Assembly (NCBI RefSeq): GCF_964036595.1
Contig: NZ_OZ038523.1
Span: forward strand, 3,168,501 to 3,232,500
Direction of reading: 5' to 3'
Origin: Tenacibaculum sp. 190524A05c
GTDB lineage: Bacteria; Bacteroidota; Bacteroidia; Flavobacteriales; Flavobacteriaceae
Length of the DNA: 64,000 nucleotides
The notes under the pieces are model-generated. The model searched no databases, was not told where the DNA came from, and was given only the letters and a program-made list of their open reading frames with translations. Below are positions 13,858-24,032 of this stretch, piece by piece (the stretch's first letter is position 1; each line of letters opens with the position of its first letter). The position numbers and the translations under genes are program-made.

Positions 13858-15327
13858 TTAGAATGCTAAAAATTTATAACTATTATTTTGTCGGTCGTAA
13901 TAACTATAAATTGTTTTTTGATTTAGCCTGAATAAATGACTCTGATTCGTATTAAGTTTAGCCTTTTTAATATGTCTATTTATTTTATGATAAATGTTTT
14001 CTTGAACTTTCGAATTTGTAATATTTAGCTCCTTGTCGACTGCATAAGTAAGGAAGGTCGATTCAACATTTCGGTATACATTCAAAATATAAGAATGTGG
14101 ATCCAAAAATCCTCTGTAATTATTCACGGAATATAAAGCTGCGTTATCTGTCATATTCACACCCATTGTCGGATTATCTAGCGTTGCTGGCTTTTTACCT
14201 CCAACAGTAATCGTAAATCCATCAGAAAGTTCATTAACAAAAATTCCGATATCACTAAATAACAAGGTTCTAAAGAATTTCTTCTTTGATTTTTGAGAAC
14301 TCTTTTTCTCACCATCTAGTAACAATTTATAATTATTGAATGGAAAAGACGTATTTGATGAGATCGTATAACTTTTGATGAGTTGATCATTCTCTAAATT
14401 ATGTACATCAATTTTTAGTTCATCTTTGGTACAAGCTGCAGCGAATAATAAATTATTTATAAGAAATGAATTCGTGGTTTTTTTAGTGCTCGGAATTTCA
14501 AAGAATGGTTTTTTAATTTTTTGAAGTGAAAAGGATTCTTTCTTTAAGTCGAGAGATAGAATTTGAGTGTAGAATTTGTTTTTATCCAACACTATTTTGA
14601 TGTTATTTTCACTGGCATATAATTTCGTGAAATCCGTTGCGCTTTCAATAGGAATATGTTGCAGTTTATCTTTTTCTAATTCGGAAGTTTGATATTCTAA
14701 TGAATGTAGTTTTGTTATTGTATAATCATTATACAATACGTTGTATAATAACTTAGAAAGGGTAGTTTCTATAGTATCATTTAAAAACAACTTTACATTT
14801 TTAATGTTGAACTTTTTTAAAGTTGAATTTCCGTCGTTGAAATAGGTTTTTACAACTAATTCCGATGTTTTTTGTTTTAAAAAAAGCAAATGAGATTTAT
14901 CTCCCATATTTAAAGTTTGTAAAAGCGTCATTCCTTTTGAATAAAAACGATCATTTTTATAATAAGCTGTATCCTTTTTAAAGTCAAATTCTATTAGATC
15001 AAAACTTTTAAGATGTTTGTTTGATACAATAAAAGTGTAGGTGTCTTCTGTGAATGTCTTACCAACAATACCGCTAAATTTACTATTTCTTGGTAATGTT
15101 AATTCATTTTTAGGTTCAAACTCAGCATTGGTTAAATAACCATAAATATTGTATTGATCGCTAATGAATGTAGCAATATCATTGTTTTTATGATTTACAA
15201 TTGTTAGGGATCCGCGTACTTTTTTGCTTGTTTCTTTTAATGAATGTTCGATTTCACCAATCATTTCTTGTGAAAATCCGAAACAACTACAAAATAAGAT
15301 TAAAACTAGGGGTAATTTTTTAATCAT
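13858..15327 (-). CDS. secreted protein of unknown function, paralogue of 11320-12897
   Basis: 489 residues with a signal peptide (KLPLVLILFCSCFGFSQEM). See the paralogue at 11320-12897 for shared stretches, including the N-terminal pattern of Q-E-x-IG followed by a strand reading TFISDQYNIYGYL. It lacks the paralogue's glycine-rich stretch. First gene of a possible three-gene minus-strand unit with the deacetylase-family gene. Confidence 0.7.
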   Translation of the reverse strand: MIKKLPLVLILFCSCFGFSQEMIGEIEHSLKETSKKVRGSLTIVNHKNNDIATFISDQYNIYGYLTNAEFEPKNELTLPRNSKFSGIVGKTFTEDTYTFIVSNKHLKSFDLIEFDFKKDTAYYKNDRFYSKGMTLLQTLNMGDKSHLLFLKQKTSELVVKTYFNDGNSTLKKFNIKNVKLFLNDTIETTLSKLLYNVLYNDYTITKLHSLEYQTSELEKDKLQHIPIESATDFTKLYASENNIKIVLDKNKFYTQILSLDLKKESFSLQKIKKPFFEIPSTKKTTNSFLINNLLFAAACTKDELKIDVHNLENDQLIKSYTISSNTSFPFNNYKLLLDGEKKSSQKSKKKFFRTLLFSDIGIFVNELSDGFTITVGGKKPATLDNPTMGVNMTDNAALYSVNNYRGFLDPHSYILNVYRNVESTFLTYAVDKELNITNSKVQENIYHKINRHIKKAKLNTNQSHLFRLNQKTIYSYYDRQNNSYKFLAF

Positions 15328-15383
15328 ATACCAACATTTAATACGCTAATTTACATAATATTAAAGAAACCTTATAGCATTGC

Positions 15384-15415
15384 TTGAAGTTGGCAGACTA
15401 TATTTTTTATATTTG
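15384..15415 (+). promoter_or_regulatory. promoter of the AraC-type gene
   Basis: TTG at 15384-15386, 21-bp spacer, TATATTTG at 15408-15415 (exact TAnnTTTG). It lies just before the ATG at 15419, implying a leaderless or very short 5' end, and rules out the alternative TTG start at 15380. Confidence 0.55.
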
Positions 15416-15418
15416 AGT

Positions 15419-16600
15419 ATGATATTACCACTTTCTACTTTTCCAGATTTCAATTTTTATAGTACTCCATTATTAGTTTTAGTGGTTCAAGGAGTGCTAC
15501 TATCAGGTTTATTATTTGCGAAATTTAGTAAAGGGAAAAACATATCTCATTTTATATTAGCATCAATTTTACTCTTAGTTTGTTATCAACAAATCTGTTA
15601 TACGGTTGGTTTTATGGGATGGTACAATGTTTATAAAACCACTAAAATAAATTATTGGTTAATGCCAATAGCTTTGGCTTTAGGACCGTTGATTTATTTT
15701 TATGTAAAATCTATAACGCAGTCTAATTTTAAATTTAAAAGAAGAGATGTTTTACATTTTGCATTGGCTATTTGTCTAATACTGTTTAGAGTGTTTATTT
15801 ATATCTACGATTCGTTACAACCAGGTTTTAATGATAAGCAAAACGGAGTTTTAAAAATTGCCTTAGATGAAAATATAGTACAACCAGTTTTGGTATTTTT
15901 AGATTTCTCGGTTATGCTATTGTATTTGGCATTTACTTTTCAGCTATTTTACAACTACCGAACTAAGATTAAAGAGTACTTTTCTAATACCTACAAACTA
16001 GAACTGAATTGGGTGTTAAGTTTTCTAATAGTTTTCACTTCACTTTTTTTATACAGTAGTATTCAAACAGTAATAAACGTTGCATTTATTGAATTGAGTT
16101 ATACACAACAATGGTGGTTGAATTTGTTTATGGCGATTATTACCATTTATATTGGAGTGAGAGGTTATTTTACAGATACAGGAAAACTGAATAATTTGTC
16201 ATTTAGTTTTACTCCAAATGAAATTAAAACTGTTCAAAAAGAAACAAATCAAAACATATCAGAAGATGAAGTTCAGTTGATCTCTGAATTTATGAAAACC
16301 GAAAAACCATATTTGAATTCAGAGTTAAACTTGTCGGATTTAGCTTCGGAATTAGAAATGCATCGTAATGAACTTTCTCAAATTATAAATAAAGGCTTTC
16401 AGAAGAACTTTAATGATTTTATTAATGAGTTCAGAGTAAATGCGTTTAAAAAAGAGCTAGAAAATGGAGCTCATAAACAACTTTCTCTTTTAGGAATTGC
16501 TATGGATTGTGGGTTTAATAGTAAAGCTACGTTCAATAGAGTTTTCAAGAAAATAACCAATACTTCACCAACCGAATTCTTACAAAATTTACCAAAATAA
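15419..16600 (+). CDS. AraC-family regulator with multi-span membrane N-terminus
   Basis: 393 residues from the ATG chosen here; a TTG 13 codons upstream overlaps the promoter and is unlikely. The first 250 or so residues hold about seven hydrophobic segments (GVLLSGLLFAKF, FILASILLLVCYQQICYTV, YWLMPIALALGPLIYFYV and others). The C-terminal 100 residues are a double helix-turn-helix of AraC type (LNLSDLASELEMHRNELSQIIN and LGIAMDCGFNSKATFNRVFKK). The layout is common in Flavobacteria for membrane-bound sensors. The genes controlled are unknown; DoxX follows 104 bp downstream. Confidence 0.88.
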   Translation: MILPLSTFPDFNFYSTPLLVLVVQGVLLSGLLFAKFSKGKNISHFILASILLLVCYQQICYTVGFMGWYNVYKTTKINYWLMPIALALGPLIYFYVKSITQSNFKFKRRDVLHFALAICLILFRVFIYIYDSLQPGFNDKQNGVLKIALDENIVQPVLVFLDFSVMLLYLAFTFQLFYNYRTKIKEYFSNTYKLELNWVLSFLIVFTSLFLYSSIQTVINVAFIELSYTQQWWLNLFMAIITIYIGVRGYFTDTGKLNNLSFSFTPNEIKTVQKETNQNISEDEVQLISEFMKTEKPYLNSELNLSDLASELEMHRNELSQIINKGFQKNFNDFINEFRVNAFKKELENGAHKQLSLLGIAMDCGFNSKATFNRVFKKITNTSPTEFLQNLPK

Positions 16601-16704
16601 GACGTCTCAAATCGTAAATGAGCCTTCTAAATACGTTATAAGTCGTCCACGCATAAGTAATTTGAAATCTTTGTGTCATCAAAAATGAGATAAAAATTTT
16701 ACTT

Positions 16705-17187
16705 ATGAAAACTGTTCTTAAAAAATTAATTACACCTGTATTACAAAAACATTGGGTAGTAGATTTACACTTTGCAATTATCCGATTTATATGTGGAATG
16801 TTACTAACAATAGATTTCGGTGCCAGTAAGTTTGGAATGCCATGGACGCCGGCAGACCGCAACCTAAGTTTATTTGAAGTTTCAGCTTGGTTTCCAGAAG
16901 ACGTGGCAGCTTATGGAGGAATATTCGCGTTATTTCCGGTTTTCTTCGCTTGGATGGGTGCTTTTAGTGAAGCTGTTGGAGGATTATTATTAGCATTCGG
17001 ATTCAAAACAAGAATTACATCTTTTTTAATTATCTGTACCATGTTAGTAGCCATTTTTATGCAAAAATGGAGTCAAGGAACTTGGGGAATGTTACCAGCC
17101 ATGGGATTCCTATGGATGGCAACCTATAACTTATACTTAGGATCAGGAAGATTCGGAATCGATTATTTAATATCTAAAAAATTATAA
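16705..17187 (+). CDS. DoxX-family membrane protein
   Basis: 160 residues, about four membrane segments (FAIIRFICGMLLTIDFG, GGIFALFPVFFAWMGAF, TSFLIICTMLVAIFM, GFLWMATYNLYLGSG). The DoxX family includes quinone- and redox-related membrane proteins of mixed function. The next gene, a small lipoprotein, starts 1 bp after it, so the two form an operon. Confidence 0.8.
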   Translation: MKTVLKKLITPVLQKHWVVDLHFAIIRFICGMLLTIDFGASKFGMPWTPADRNLSLFEVSAWFPEDVAAYGGIFALFPVFFAWMGAFSEAVGGLLLAFGFKTRITSFLIICTMLVAIFMQKWSQGTWGMLPAMGFLWMATYNLYLGSGRFGIDYLISKKL

Positions 17188-17188
17188 A

Positions 17189-17569
17189 ATGAAAAAATTA
17201 GCAATACTTATAATAGCAATAATTACAACAAGTTGTGTGCAAGAACAACATCTAAAAACTGTTCAAGTAAAGATTGACATGAGGGGGGTAGAAGATGTAA
17301 AATCTATTGGTGTAAAAGGAAATTTTACCAATCCTCGATGGAAAGTAGAAGTGCCATTGACTGATGAAGACAAAGACGGTATTTATGAAACATCATTGTC
17401 CCAAAAAACTGCAGTTTCTGGAATTGAATTTAAGTTTGTAAAAAACGGTGAAATCTATGAATTAAAAGGTAAACCAAATAGAGTTCTACGGTTCGAATAT
17501 AAACCTGAGAATATAATATACGCTACAAAATTTAATGATATTGAAAGTGTAGTGATTCAAAGAGAATAA
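17189..17569 (+). CDS. small lipoprotein, early-set-like fold
   Basis: 126 residues with a lipoprotein signal peptide (MKKLAILIIAIITTSC, with Cys16 the acylation site). The pattern IGVKGNFTNPRWKVEVPLTDEDKDGIYE resembles the beta-sandwich (CBM48-like) domain that follows a D-x-D-x-D-G-I-Y-E turn; this is a resemblance only. Directly downstream of doxX. Confidence 0.6.
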   Translation: MKKLAILIIAIITTSCVQEQHLKTVQVKIDMRGVEDVKSIGVKGNFTNPRWKVEVPLTDEDKDGIYETSLSQKTAVSGIEFKFVKNGEIYELKGKPNRVLRFEYKPENIIYATKFNDIESVVIQRE

Positions 17570-17570
17570 A

Positions 17571-17596
17571 AAAAGAGCCTTGAAAAAGGCTCTTTT
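17571..17596. terminator. bidirectional terminator
   Basis: AAAAGAGCCTT-GAAA-AAGGCTCTTTT between the convergent lipoprotein and metG genes, with T-runs on both strands. Confidence 0.9.
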
Positions 17597-17599
17597 TTG

Positions 17600-19654
17600 T
17601 TAGCAGACCTGTCCGCCGTTTTGTACTTTTTGTTGTGGCTCTACAAAAGCTAAAGTTCCATCTTCAGCATCTGTCATTAAAATCATACCTTGACTTTCCA
17701 CACCACGTATTTTTCTCGGAGCTAAATTACATAATACAGTAACCTGTTGTCCAACGATATCTTCTGGTTTAAAACTCTCTGCGATACCAGAAACAATGGT
17801 TCTAACATCAATTCCAACATCAACTTTAAGCTTCAATAATTTTTTAGTTTTCGCTACTTTTTCTGCTTCTAAAATAGTTCCAATTCGAATATCCATTTTA
17901 GTGAAATCATCGAATTCAATAGTGTCTTTTTGAGGCTCTACTTCTTTGTTGGCAGCTTCATTTACCTTTTTAGTATCGGCTAACTTCTGAATTTGAGCTT
18001 CAATAGTTTTGTCTTCTATTTTTGAGAATAACAATTCCGCTTTACCAATTTGATGTTCTTCAGGTAATAAAGCTTCCTTTTCAGTTACGTCATTCCAGCT
18101 TAAGTTTTCATCAACTTTTAAAATTGATTTTAATTTTGATGAAGTGAATGGTAAAAATGGTTCAGAAACTATAGAAAGCGCAGCAGCAATTTGTAAAGCA
18201 ACATACATAATAGTTTTTACACGTTCTTCATCCTCCTTAATTACTTTCCAAGGCTCTTCATCTGCTAAATATTTGTTTCCTAAACGTGCTAAGTTCATTA
18301 ATTCTTGAGAAGCTTCTCTGAATCTATAACGTTCAATAGATTTTGCAATAACATCAGGAAATTGTTTTAATTGCTCTAAAACATCTTCATCTACTTCTGA
18401 ATAATCTCCTGGCACAGGAATTATTCCGTTATAATACTTGTTCGTAAGTACAACAACACGGTTGATAAAGTTTCCAAAAATGGCAACTAATTCGTTATTA
18501 TTTTTAGCCTGGAAATCTTTCCAAGTAAAATCGTTGTCTTTATTTTCAGGAGCGTTTGCCGTTAATGTATAACGCAATACATCTTGCTGTCCCGGAAACT
18601 CCTCTAAATATTCATGTAACCAAACCGCCCAGTTTTTAGAAGTTGATAACTTATTTCCTTCTAAATTCAAAAACTCATTTGCTGGAACGTTTTCTGGTAA
18701 AATATATCCACCATGAGCTTTTAACATTGAAGGGAAAATAATACAGTGAAATACAATATTATCTTTTCCAATAAAGTGAACTAATTTGGTATTTTCATCT
18801 TTCCAATAGTCTTCCCAATTCTTACCTTCTCGAGTAGCCCATTCCTTTGTAGAAGAAATATAACCGATTGGAGCATCAAACCAAACGTATAATACTTTTC
18901 CATCAGCTCCTTCAACAGGTACAGGAATCCCCCAATCTAAATCACGAGTTACCGCACGAGGACGTAAACCATCATCAATCCAAGATTTTACTTGTCCTAA
19001 TACATTAGATTTCCAATCACTTTTATGACCTTCTAAAATCCATTCTCGTAAGAATGCTTCGTGCTTATCTAAAGGTAAAAACCAGTGTTTTGTTTGTTTT
19101 AAAACAGGAACATTTCCTGTAATTGCCGATTTAGGATTAATTAAATCTGTAGCATTATGACTTGTACCACAGTTTTCACATTGGTCACCATAACTTTCTT
19201 CAAATCCACATTTCGGACATGTACCAATAACAAAACGGTCTGCTAAAAACTGATCCGCTTCAGCATCATATAATTGTTCAGAAACTTCCTCTACAAACTC
19301 ACCATCTTCATACATTTTCTTAAAAAACTCAGAAGCAGTTTCGTGATGAATTTCAGCAGAAGTACGTGAGTAGTTATCAAATGAAATTCCAAAATCTTCA
19401 AAAGATTGCTTAATAATTCCGTGATATTTATCGATAATTTGCTGAGGTGTAACACCTTCTTTCTTCGCACGCATAGGAATAGCAACACCGTGCTCATCTG
19501 ATCCACAGATGTAAGCCACATCATTTCCTTTTAAACGTAAAAAACGTGCATAAATATCACCAGGCACATAAACTCCAGCTAAATGACCAATATGGATAGG
19601 TCCATTTGTATACGGTAATGCAGCTGTAATTGTATATCTTTTTGAAGAACTCAT
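17600..19654 (-). CDS. metG: methionyl-tRNA synthetase
   Basis: 684 residues. The class I signature is HIGH in [12 protein letters not shown], a zinc-binding insert has CPKC...CENC, and the KMSKS loop is KLSTSKNW. The C-terminal 110 or so residues form an EMAP-like tRNA-binding domain ([20 protein letters not shown]), so this is the long form that dimerises through the C-terminus. Charges initiator and elongator tRNA-Met. Confidence 0.97.
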   Translation of the reverse strand: MSSSKRYTITAALPYTNGPIHIGHLAGVYVPGDIYARFLRLKGNDVAYICGSDEHGVAIPMRAKKEGVTPQQIIDKYHGIIKQSFEDFGISFDNYSRTSAEIHHETASEFFKKMYEDGEFVEEVSEQLYDAEADQFLADRFVIGTCPKCGFEESYGDQCENCGTSHNATDLINPKSAITGNVPVLKQTKHWFLPLDKHEAFLREWILEGHKSDWKSNVLGQVKSWIDDGLRPRAVTRDLDWGIPVPVEGADGKVLYVWFDAPIGYISSTKEWATREGKNWEDYWKDENTKLVHFIGKDNIVFHCIIFPSMLKAHGGYILPENVPANEFLNLEGNKLSTSKNWAVWLHEYLEEFPGQQDVLRYTLTANAPENKDNDFTWKDFQAKNNNELVAIFGNFINRVVVLTNKYYNGIIPVPGDYSEVDEDVLEQLKQFPDVIAKSIERYRFREASQELMNLARLGNKYLADEEPWKVIKEDEERVKTIMYVALQIAAALSIVSEPFLPFTSSKLKSILKVDENLSWNDVTEKEALLPEEHQIGKAELLFSKIEDKTIEAQIQKLADTKKVNEAANKEVEPQKDTIEFDDFTKMDIRIGTILEAEKVAKTKKLLKLKVDVGIDVRTIVSGIAESFKPEDIVGQQVTVLCNLAPRKIRGVESQGMILMTDAEDGTLAFVEPQQKVQNGGQVC

Positions 19655-19752
19655 TGTTAGTGTAAAATCTTAAATATTTTGGGTTACAAATGTAGTTAAT
19701 AATTTGTTTGAGCGTCTTGTTTTTACGGTCATAATGTTAAATCATGCTAAAC

Positions 19753-19781
19753 AATCTAAATTAATTTAGATTAATTATAAA
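19753..19781. promoter_or_regulatory. palindromic operator, probably Fur
   Basis: AATCTAAATTAATTTAGATT at 19753-19772 is a perfect 20-bp palindrome, and an overlapping TTTAGATTAATTATAAA at 19765-19781 has the form TTTAGA-N5-TnTAAA. It sits in the -33 region of the promoter at 19788-19795. The pattern resembles the Fur boxes I recall for flavobacterial iron genes; this is recollection plus context, not a search. Confidence 0.55.
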
Positions 19782-19787
19782 TAATAC

Positions 19788-19795
19788 TATATTTG
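19788..19795 (+). promoter_or_regulatory. -7 element, ankyrin/DUF2271/PepSY operon
   Basis: TATATTTG, an exact TAnnTTTG element, 19 bp before the ATG at 19815 and immediately downstream of the palindrome. Confidence 0.6.
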
Positions 19796-19814
19796 CACTT
19801 CTAAATTCAGTATT

Positions 19815-21308
19815 ATGAAAGTAAAATCGTTACTAATTTTTGTATTTGCTTCAATGCTTCTTCAGGCGCAAAAAAGTAAAAATATATTCCTTGAAAGGTC
19901 TTTTTGGAAATCAAAACCAACCTTAGCGTTAGTAAAGCAGAAAATCGCAGAAGGAAACGATCCGACACAGTTAAACAGACATAGTTTTGATGCTATTGCT
20001 TATGGTTTATTGGAAAAATCTGATGTTGTTAGTGATGATATTATTAAATATTTACTTACAATTAAAGGAAATGGCGTTAATAAAATTACCCATGACGGAA
20101 GAACTTATATTTTCTGGGCAGCTTATACCAATCGTGTTGAATTAATGAAGTATTTGGTTTCAAAAGGAGCTAAAACAGATATCATTGACAGTCATGGTTA
20201 TTCAGTTTTAAATTTTGCCGCAACAGCAGGACAAACGAATAGGAAGTTATATGATTATCTGATTTCGCAAGGAGCAAATCCTAAAATAGAGAAAAGTAAA
20301 AGTGGAGCAAATGCTTTACTTCTAGTGATTCCTTCGCTAAAGAATTTGGATCTGGTAGATTATTTTGTGTCTAAAGGATTGAAACTTACAGATACTGATT
20401 ATAAAGGTAATGGAGCCGTAAACTATGCAGCGAAAAAAGGAAATAGAACCATCATTGATTTATTAATTAAAAGAGGATTGCCATTTAAAGAATTAAATAA
20501 AAATGGTGGCAATGCCATGATAATGGCTTCGCAAGGAGGAAGAAGAGGATATAATTCTCTTGAGTTTTTTAAATATTTGGAAGGATTAGGAGTTCAAGCG
20601 AATATAAGGAATAAGCAAGGTTTAACCCCGTTACACAATTTTGGGTATTCAAATAAAGATATTGAGACTATTCAATACTTTATTCAAAAAGGAACAGATG
20701 TAAATTCCAAAAATGAAGAAGGTAATACAGCTTTAATGAACGCAAGTTCTAGAAACTCCTTAGCGGTAATTAAATTACTTAGAAAACATACTAAAGATAT
20801 TAATGAGATAAATACAAAAGGACAATCTGCGCTTACAAGAGCGATGAGGAATACACCCGAAGTTGTTAAATACTTATTAGAGCAGAACGCAAATGTTTAT
20901 GTAAAAGACAAAAAAGGAAACAATTTAGGATACTATTTGGCACAAACGTATTCTTCAAAAAAGGAGAAAGAATTTACTTCAAAAATTCAATTGCTTCAGG
21001 AAAAAGGTTTTGATATTACGACACCTCAAAAAGATGGAAATACATTATTACATCTTGCTGCTGATAAAGGTGACGTATCATTATTAAAATTTTTGAAAGC
21101 ATTTAATATCAATGTAAATGCAAAGAATAATGATGGTGTAACTGCATTGCAAAAAGCAGTTATGGTGGCTAAAAACCCAAAAATAATTGAGTATTTATTA
21201 AGGCAAGGAGCAGATAAATCGGTAACAACAAGTTTTGATGAAACGGTTTTAGATTTGGCAAAGGAAAATGAACAGTTATCAAAGTTTGATTTAAGTTTTT
21301 TAAAATAA
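19815..21308 (+). CDS. secreted ankyrin-repeat protein
   Basis: 497 residues with a signal peptide (MKVKSLLIFVFASMLLQAQ). About a dozen ankyrin repeats follow, recognisable by G-x-TPLH-like cores: GRTYIFWAAYTNRVELMKYL, GNTALMNASSRNSLAVIKLL, GNTLLHLAADKGDVSLLKFL, GVTALQKAVMVAKNPKIIEY. Ankyrin repeats bind proteins. It leads an operon with a DUF2271 protein (9-bp gap) and a PepSY-reductase fusion, so it probably works in the periplasm with that redox system. Confidence 0.88.
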   Translation: MKVKSLLIFVFASMLLQAQKSKNIFLERSFWKSKPTLALVKQKIAEGNDPTQLNRHSFDAIAYGLLEKSDVVSDDIIKYLLTIKGNGVNKITHDGRTYIFWAAYTNRVELMKYLVSKGAKTDIIDSHGYSVLNFAATAGQTNRKLYDYLISQGANPKIEKSKSGANALLLVIPSLKNLDLVDYFVSKGLKLTDTDYKGNGAVNYAAKKGNRTIIDLLIKRGLPFKELNKNGGNAMIMASQGGRRGYNSLEFFKYLEGLGVQANIRNKQGLTPLHNFGYSNKDIETIQYFIQKGTDVNSKNEEGNTALMNASSRNSLAVIKLLRKHTKDINEINTKGQSALTRAMRNTPEVVKYLLEQNANVYVKDKKGNNLGYYLAQTYSSKKEKEFTSKIQLLQEKGFDITTPQKDGNTLLHLAADKGDVSLLKFLKAFNINVNAKNNDGVTALQKAVMVAKNPKIIEYLLRQGADKSVTTSFDETVLDLAKENEQLSKFDLSFLK

Positions 21309-21317
21309 TTTGAATAC

Positions 21318-21803
21318 ATGGGAGTACTAAAAAAAATTACAGGAATACTATTATTATGCGCAATTACTTTTGCTTTCACAACTATTGAACGCAGTAAGTA
21401 CAAATGCATGATTCAGTTAAAGAATTATGATGGTGAAGGAGCATATGTCGTAGTTTCACTTTTAGATAAAGAGGGTAAATATCTAGAAACACTTCAGGTT
21501 TTAGGTGATGATGATGAATGGTATCATGAAATTTATCAATGGTGGGATTTTTACGGAAAGAAACGCAACGATATCGATGCTGTTACAGGAGCAACAATTA
21601 GTGGCGGTCAACGTGCTATAAAAGTTTTAGAAATTGACGTTGATAAAATTGATGCTGGTTATAAAATTCGTTTTGAGACAGCAGTGGAAGATCAAGAATA
21701 TTATGCAGACGATGTTGAGTTTGAACTCACATCAGCAAACGTGAAGAATAAGTTCGAAGGAAAAGGCTTTATTCGTTATGTAAGAATGATGCCGCAGAAT
21801 TAA
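21318..21803 (+). CDS. DUF2271 protein with flavinylation motif
   Basis: 161 residues with an N-terminal hydrophobic export signal (KITGILLLCAITFAF). The body matches DUF2271. DAVTGATISGG at about residues 92-102 fits the D-x-x-(S/T)-G-A-T motif to which ApbE attaches FMN through Thr, and DUF2271 proteins are known in flavinylated extracytosolic electron-transfer systems with PepSY membrane proteins. It is directly followed by such a PepSY protein. I infer covalent FMN and transfer of electrons outside the membrane. Confidence 0.75.
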   Translation: MGVLKKITGILLLCAITFAFTTIERSKYKCMIQLKNYDGEGAYVVVSLLDKEGKYLETLQVLGDDDEWYHEIYQWWDFYGKKRNDIDAVTGATISGGQRAIKVLEIDVDKIDAGYKIRFETAVEDQEYYADDVEFELTSANVKNKFEGKGFIRYVRMMPQN

Positions 21804-21828
21804 TCAAAATAACTGTTTAGTTGTAAAT

Positions 21829-23997
21829 ATGTCTATGTCCATTTGGAGGTACAGTCATTTCACGTTGGCTGTATCTTCTTTTTTATTTATCATAATTGCT
21901 TCAATTACTGGAATAATATTGGCCTTTGAACCAATTTCCAATCAAATGCAACCTTTTGCTATTTCAGATGTATCTGATATTTCTGTTGGCGAAATGGTTG
22001 TGGTATTACAGCACGAATATGAAGAGGTGATTTCTGTTGAACGTAATCATGAGAATTTTGTTATTGCTTCTGTAATTACGAAAGCAGGAGCAAGTCAAAC
22101 TATTTATATTCATCCGAAAACGGGAAAGAAAATTGGAGAAGTTGATGAAAAGGCAGCTATTTTCAAGTTTGCTACAAGTTTACATAGATCATTATTCTTA
22201 AAAAGTACAGGACGTTTTATTGTTGGTTTCGTTTCTTTTTTACTGTTTCTAATTACAATTTCAGGATTGATCTTAATTCTTAAAAGACAAGGCGGATTTA
22301 AAAAGTTCTTTTCCAACATTTCGAAAGAGAATTTTTATCAATTCTCTCACGTAGCTCTAGGACGACTTTTCTTAATTCCACTACTTATCATAACGTTTAC
22401 AGGAGTATATCTATCCTTAGAAAAGTTCAATCTATTACCTAAACATAAAACCAAACATGTTATAGATTTCGATGGATTAAACTCAGCTCCCAAAAAAACA
22501 ATTGCTGAATTTGAAATATTTAATAACACGAAACTGTCACAATTTAGAAAAATTGAATTCCCATTTTCTTCAGATGTTGAGGATTATTTTCTGTTAGAAT
22601 TAAAAAACAAAGAGATAACAGTGAATCAAATCACTGGAGAAGTATTGAGTGAAGTATATTATCCTTTTTCAAAACTAATCTCATATTATAGTTTATTACT
22701 TCATACAGGTCAAGGTTCTATTTTTTGGTCTATAATTTTATTATTGGCAAGTATAGTTACACTGTATTTCATCTATTCTGGATTTGCAATGACTTTTGAG
22801 AGGAAAAGAGGGAAAACAAAGAATAGATACAACAAGGATGAAAGCGAGATTGTATTGCTAGTGGGATCAGAAAATGGAAGTACTCGAAGTTATGGTAAAA
22901 TGTTGTATAAAGCTCTTTTAAATGAAGGTAAAAGAGTTTTTATTACTGATTTAAACAAGTATGCTTCTTATGAGAAAATGAAATATGTAATCGTCTTAAC
23001 TGCTACATATGGAGAAGGAGAATCACCAGCAAATGGTTCTAATTTTTTAGAATTAATCAAGAAGAAAAATAATCATCCATTTCAATTTTCGGTAGTTGCA
23101 TTTGGATCATTGTCTTATCCAAAGTTTTGTCAGTTTGGTATTGATGTTCAATCTGCATTGGAACAAAAAGAAAATGCGACAGAATTACTTCCATTACATA
23201 AGATTAATAATAAATCTTTCGAAGCTTTTTCAAAGTGGACACAGGAATTAAATCATAAGTTGTCAGTTAACTTACAGTTAGATAAAAGGATTGTGAGTAA
23301 GCAACAAAAATCATTTGCTCTTGAGTTATCTTCTAATGTAAAAATCAATAACGATGATACGTTCTTACTAACTTTTGATGATTGTCATAAAAAATTTACT
23401 TCAGGAGATTTGTTAGGTGTTTATGCAAATAATCAAACACACGAGCGATTATATTCAATAGCCAAAATAAATAATACACTTTTATTGAGTATACGAAAGC
23501 ACGAATTGGGATTATGCTCTAACTATCTATATAATCTTCAGCGAGGAGAATCTATAAAAGCTTTTATTAAAAGAAATCCATCTTTTCATTTTCCTAAAAA
23601 AGCTTCTAAAGTAATTATGATTGCTACCGGAACAGGAATTGCTCCATTCTTAGGAATGATTTTCGAACAGAGAACTACATCAATTGACTTGTATTTTGGG
23701 TTAAGAACAAAGAAATCTTTAGAATTGTATAAAGATATTCTAAGAGAAGATTTGCTTGATAATTTGTACATGGTATATTCCAGAGAGGCAAAGGAGAAAA
23801 GGTATGTACAAGATGTGATACAAACGCAAATAGATACTATTATTTCTTACTTAGAAAATGGAGCCATAATTATGATTTGTGGAGCGATTGCCATGCAAAA
23901 TGAGGTTTTTTCAATTTTAGAAGAAGCACTATCAAAAAGAAATCAAGCGTTAAGTTTTTATGAAAAAAGAAAGCAAATCTTGGTAGATTGCTACTAA
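21829..23997 (+). CDS. PepSY-membrane / flavodoxin / FAD-NAD(P)H reductase fusion
   Basis: 722 residues in three parts. Residues 1-330 are a PepSY-associated membrane domain with four helices (FTLAVSSFLFIIIASITGIIL, FIVGFVSFLLFLITISGLIL, LFLIPLLIITFTGVYLSL, IFWSIILLLASIVTLYFIY) and conserved His for haem. About 340-480 is a flavodoxin-like FMN domain (IVLLVGSENGSTRSYGK, TATYGEGESPANG). About 500-722 is a ferredoxin-NADP reductase-like module (ERLYSIAKI, MIATGTGIAPFLGMI). It would carry electrons from NAD(P)H through the membrane to the DUF2271 protein and perhaps ferric substrates (inference). Confidence 0.88.
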   Translation: MSMSIWRYSHFTLAVSSFLFIIIASITGIILAFEPISNQMQPFAISDVSDISVGEMVVVLQHEYEEVISVERNHENFVIASVITKAGASQTIYIHPKTGKKIGEVDEKAAIFKFATSLHRSLFLKSTGRFIVGFVSFLLFLITISGLILILKRQGGFKKFFSNISKENFYQFSHVALGRLFLIPLLIITFTGVYLSLEKFNLLPKHKTKHVIDFDGLNSAPKKTIAEFEIFNNTKLSQFRKIEFPFSSDVEDYFLLELKNKEITVNQITGEVLSEVYYPFSKLISYYSLLLHTGQGSIFWSIILLLASIVTLYFIYSGFAMTFERKRGKTKNRYNKDESEIVLLVGSENGSTRSYGKMLYKALLNEGKRVFITDLNKYASYEKMKYVIVLTATYGEGESPANGSNFLELIKKKNNHPFQFSVVAFGSLSYPKFCQFGIDVQSALEQKENATELLPLHKINNKSFEAFSKWTQELNHKLSVNLQLDKRIVSKQQKSFALELSSNVKINNDDTFLLTFDDCHKKFTSGDLLGVYANNQTHERLYSIAKINNTLLLSIRKHELGLCSNYLYNLQRGESIKAFIKRNPSFHFPKKASKVIMIATGTGIAPFLGMIFEQRTTSIDLYFGLRTKKSLELYKDILREDLLDNLYMVYSREAKEKRYVQDVIQTQIDTIISYLENGAIIMICGAIAMQNEVFSILEEALSKRNQALSFYEKRKQILVDCY

Positions 23998-24032
23998 TTT
24001 TAGTAATTTTCATTCAAAACGTATTTTTACGA

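Noticed and set aside
16545..16862. Minus-strand ORF of 105 codons
   Set aside because: Antisense to the ends of the AraC-type and DoxX genes, which have clear families.
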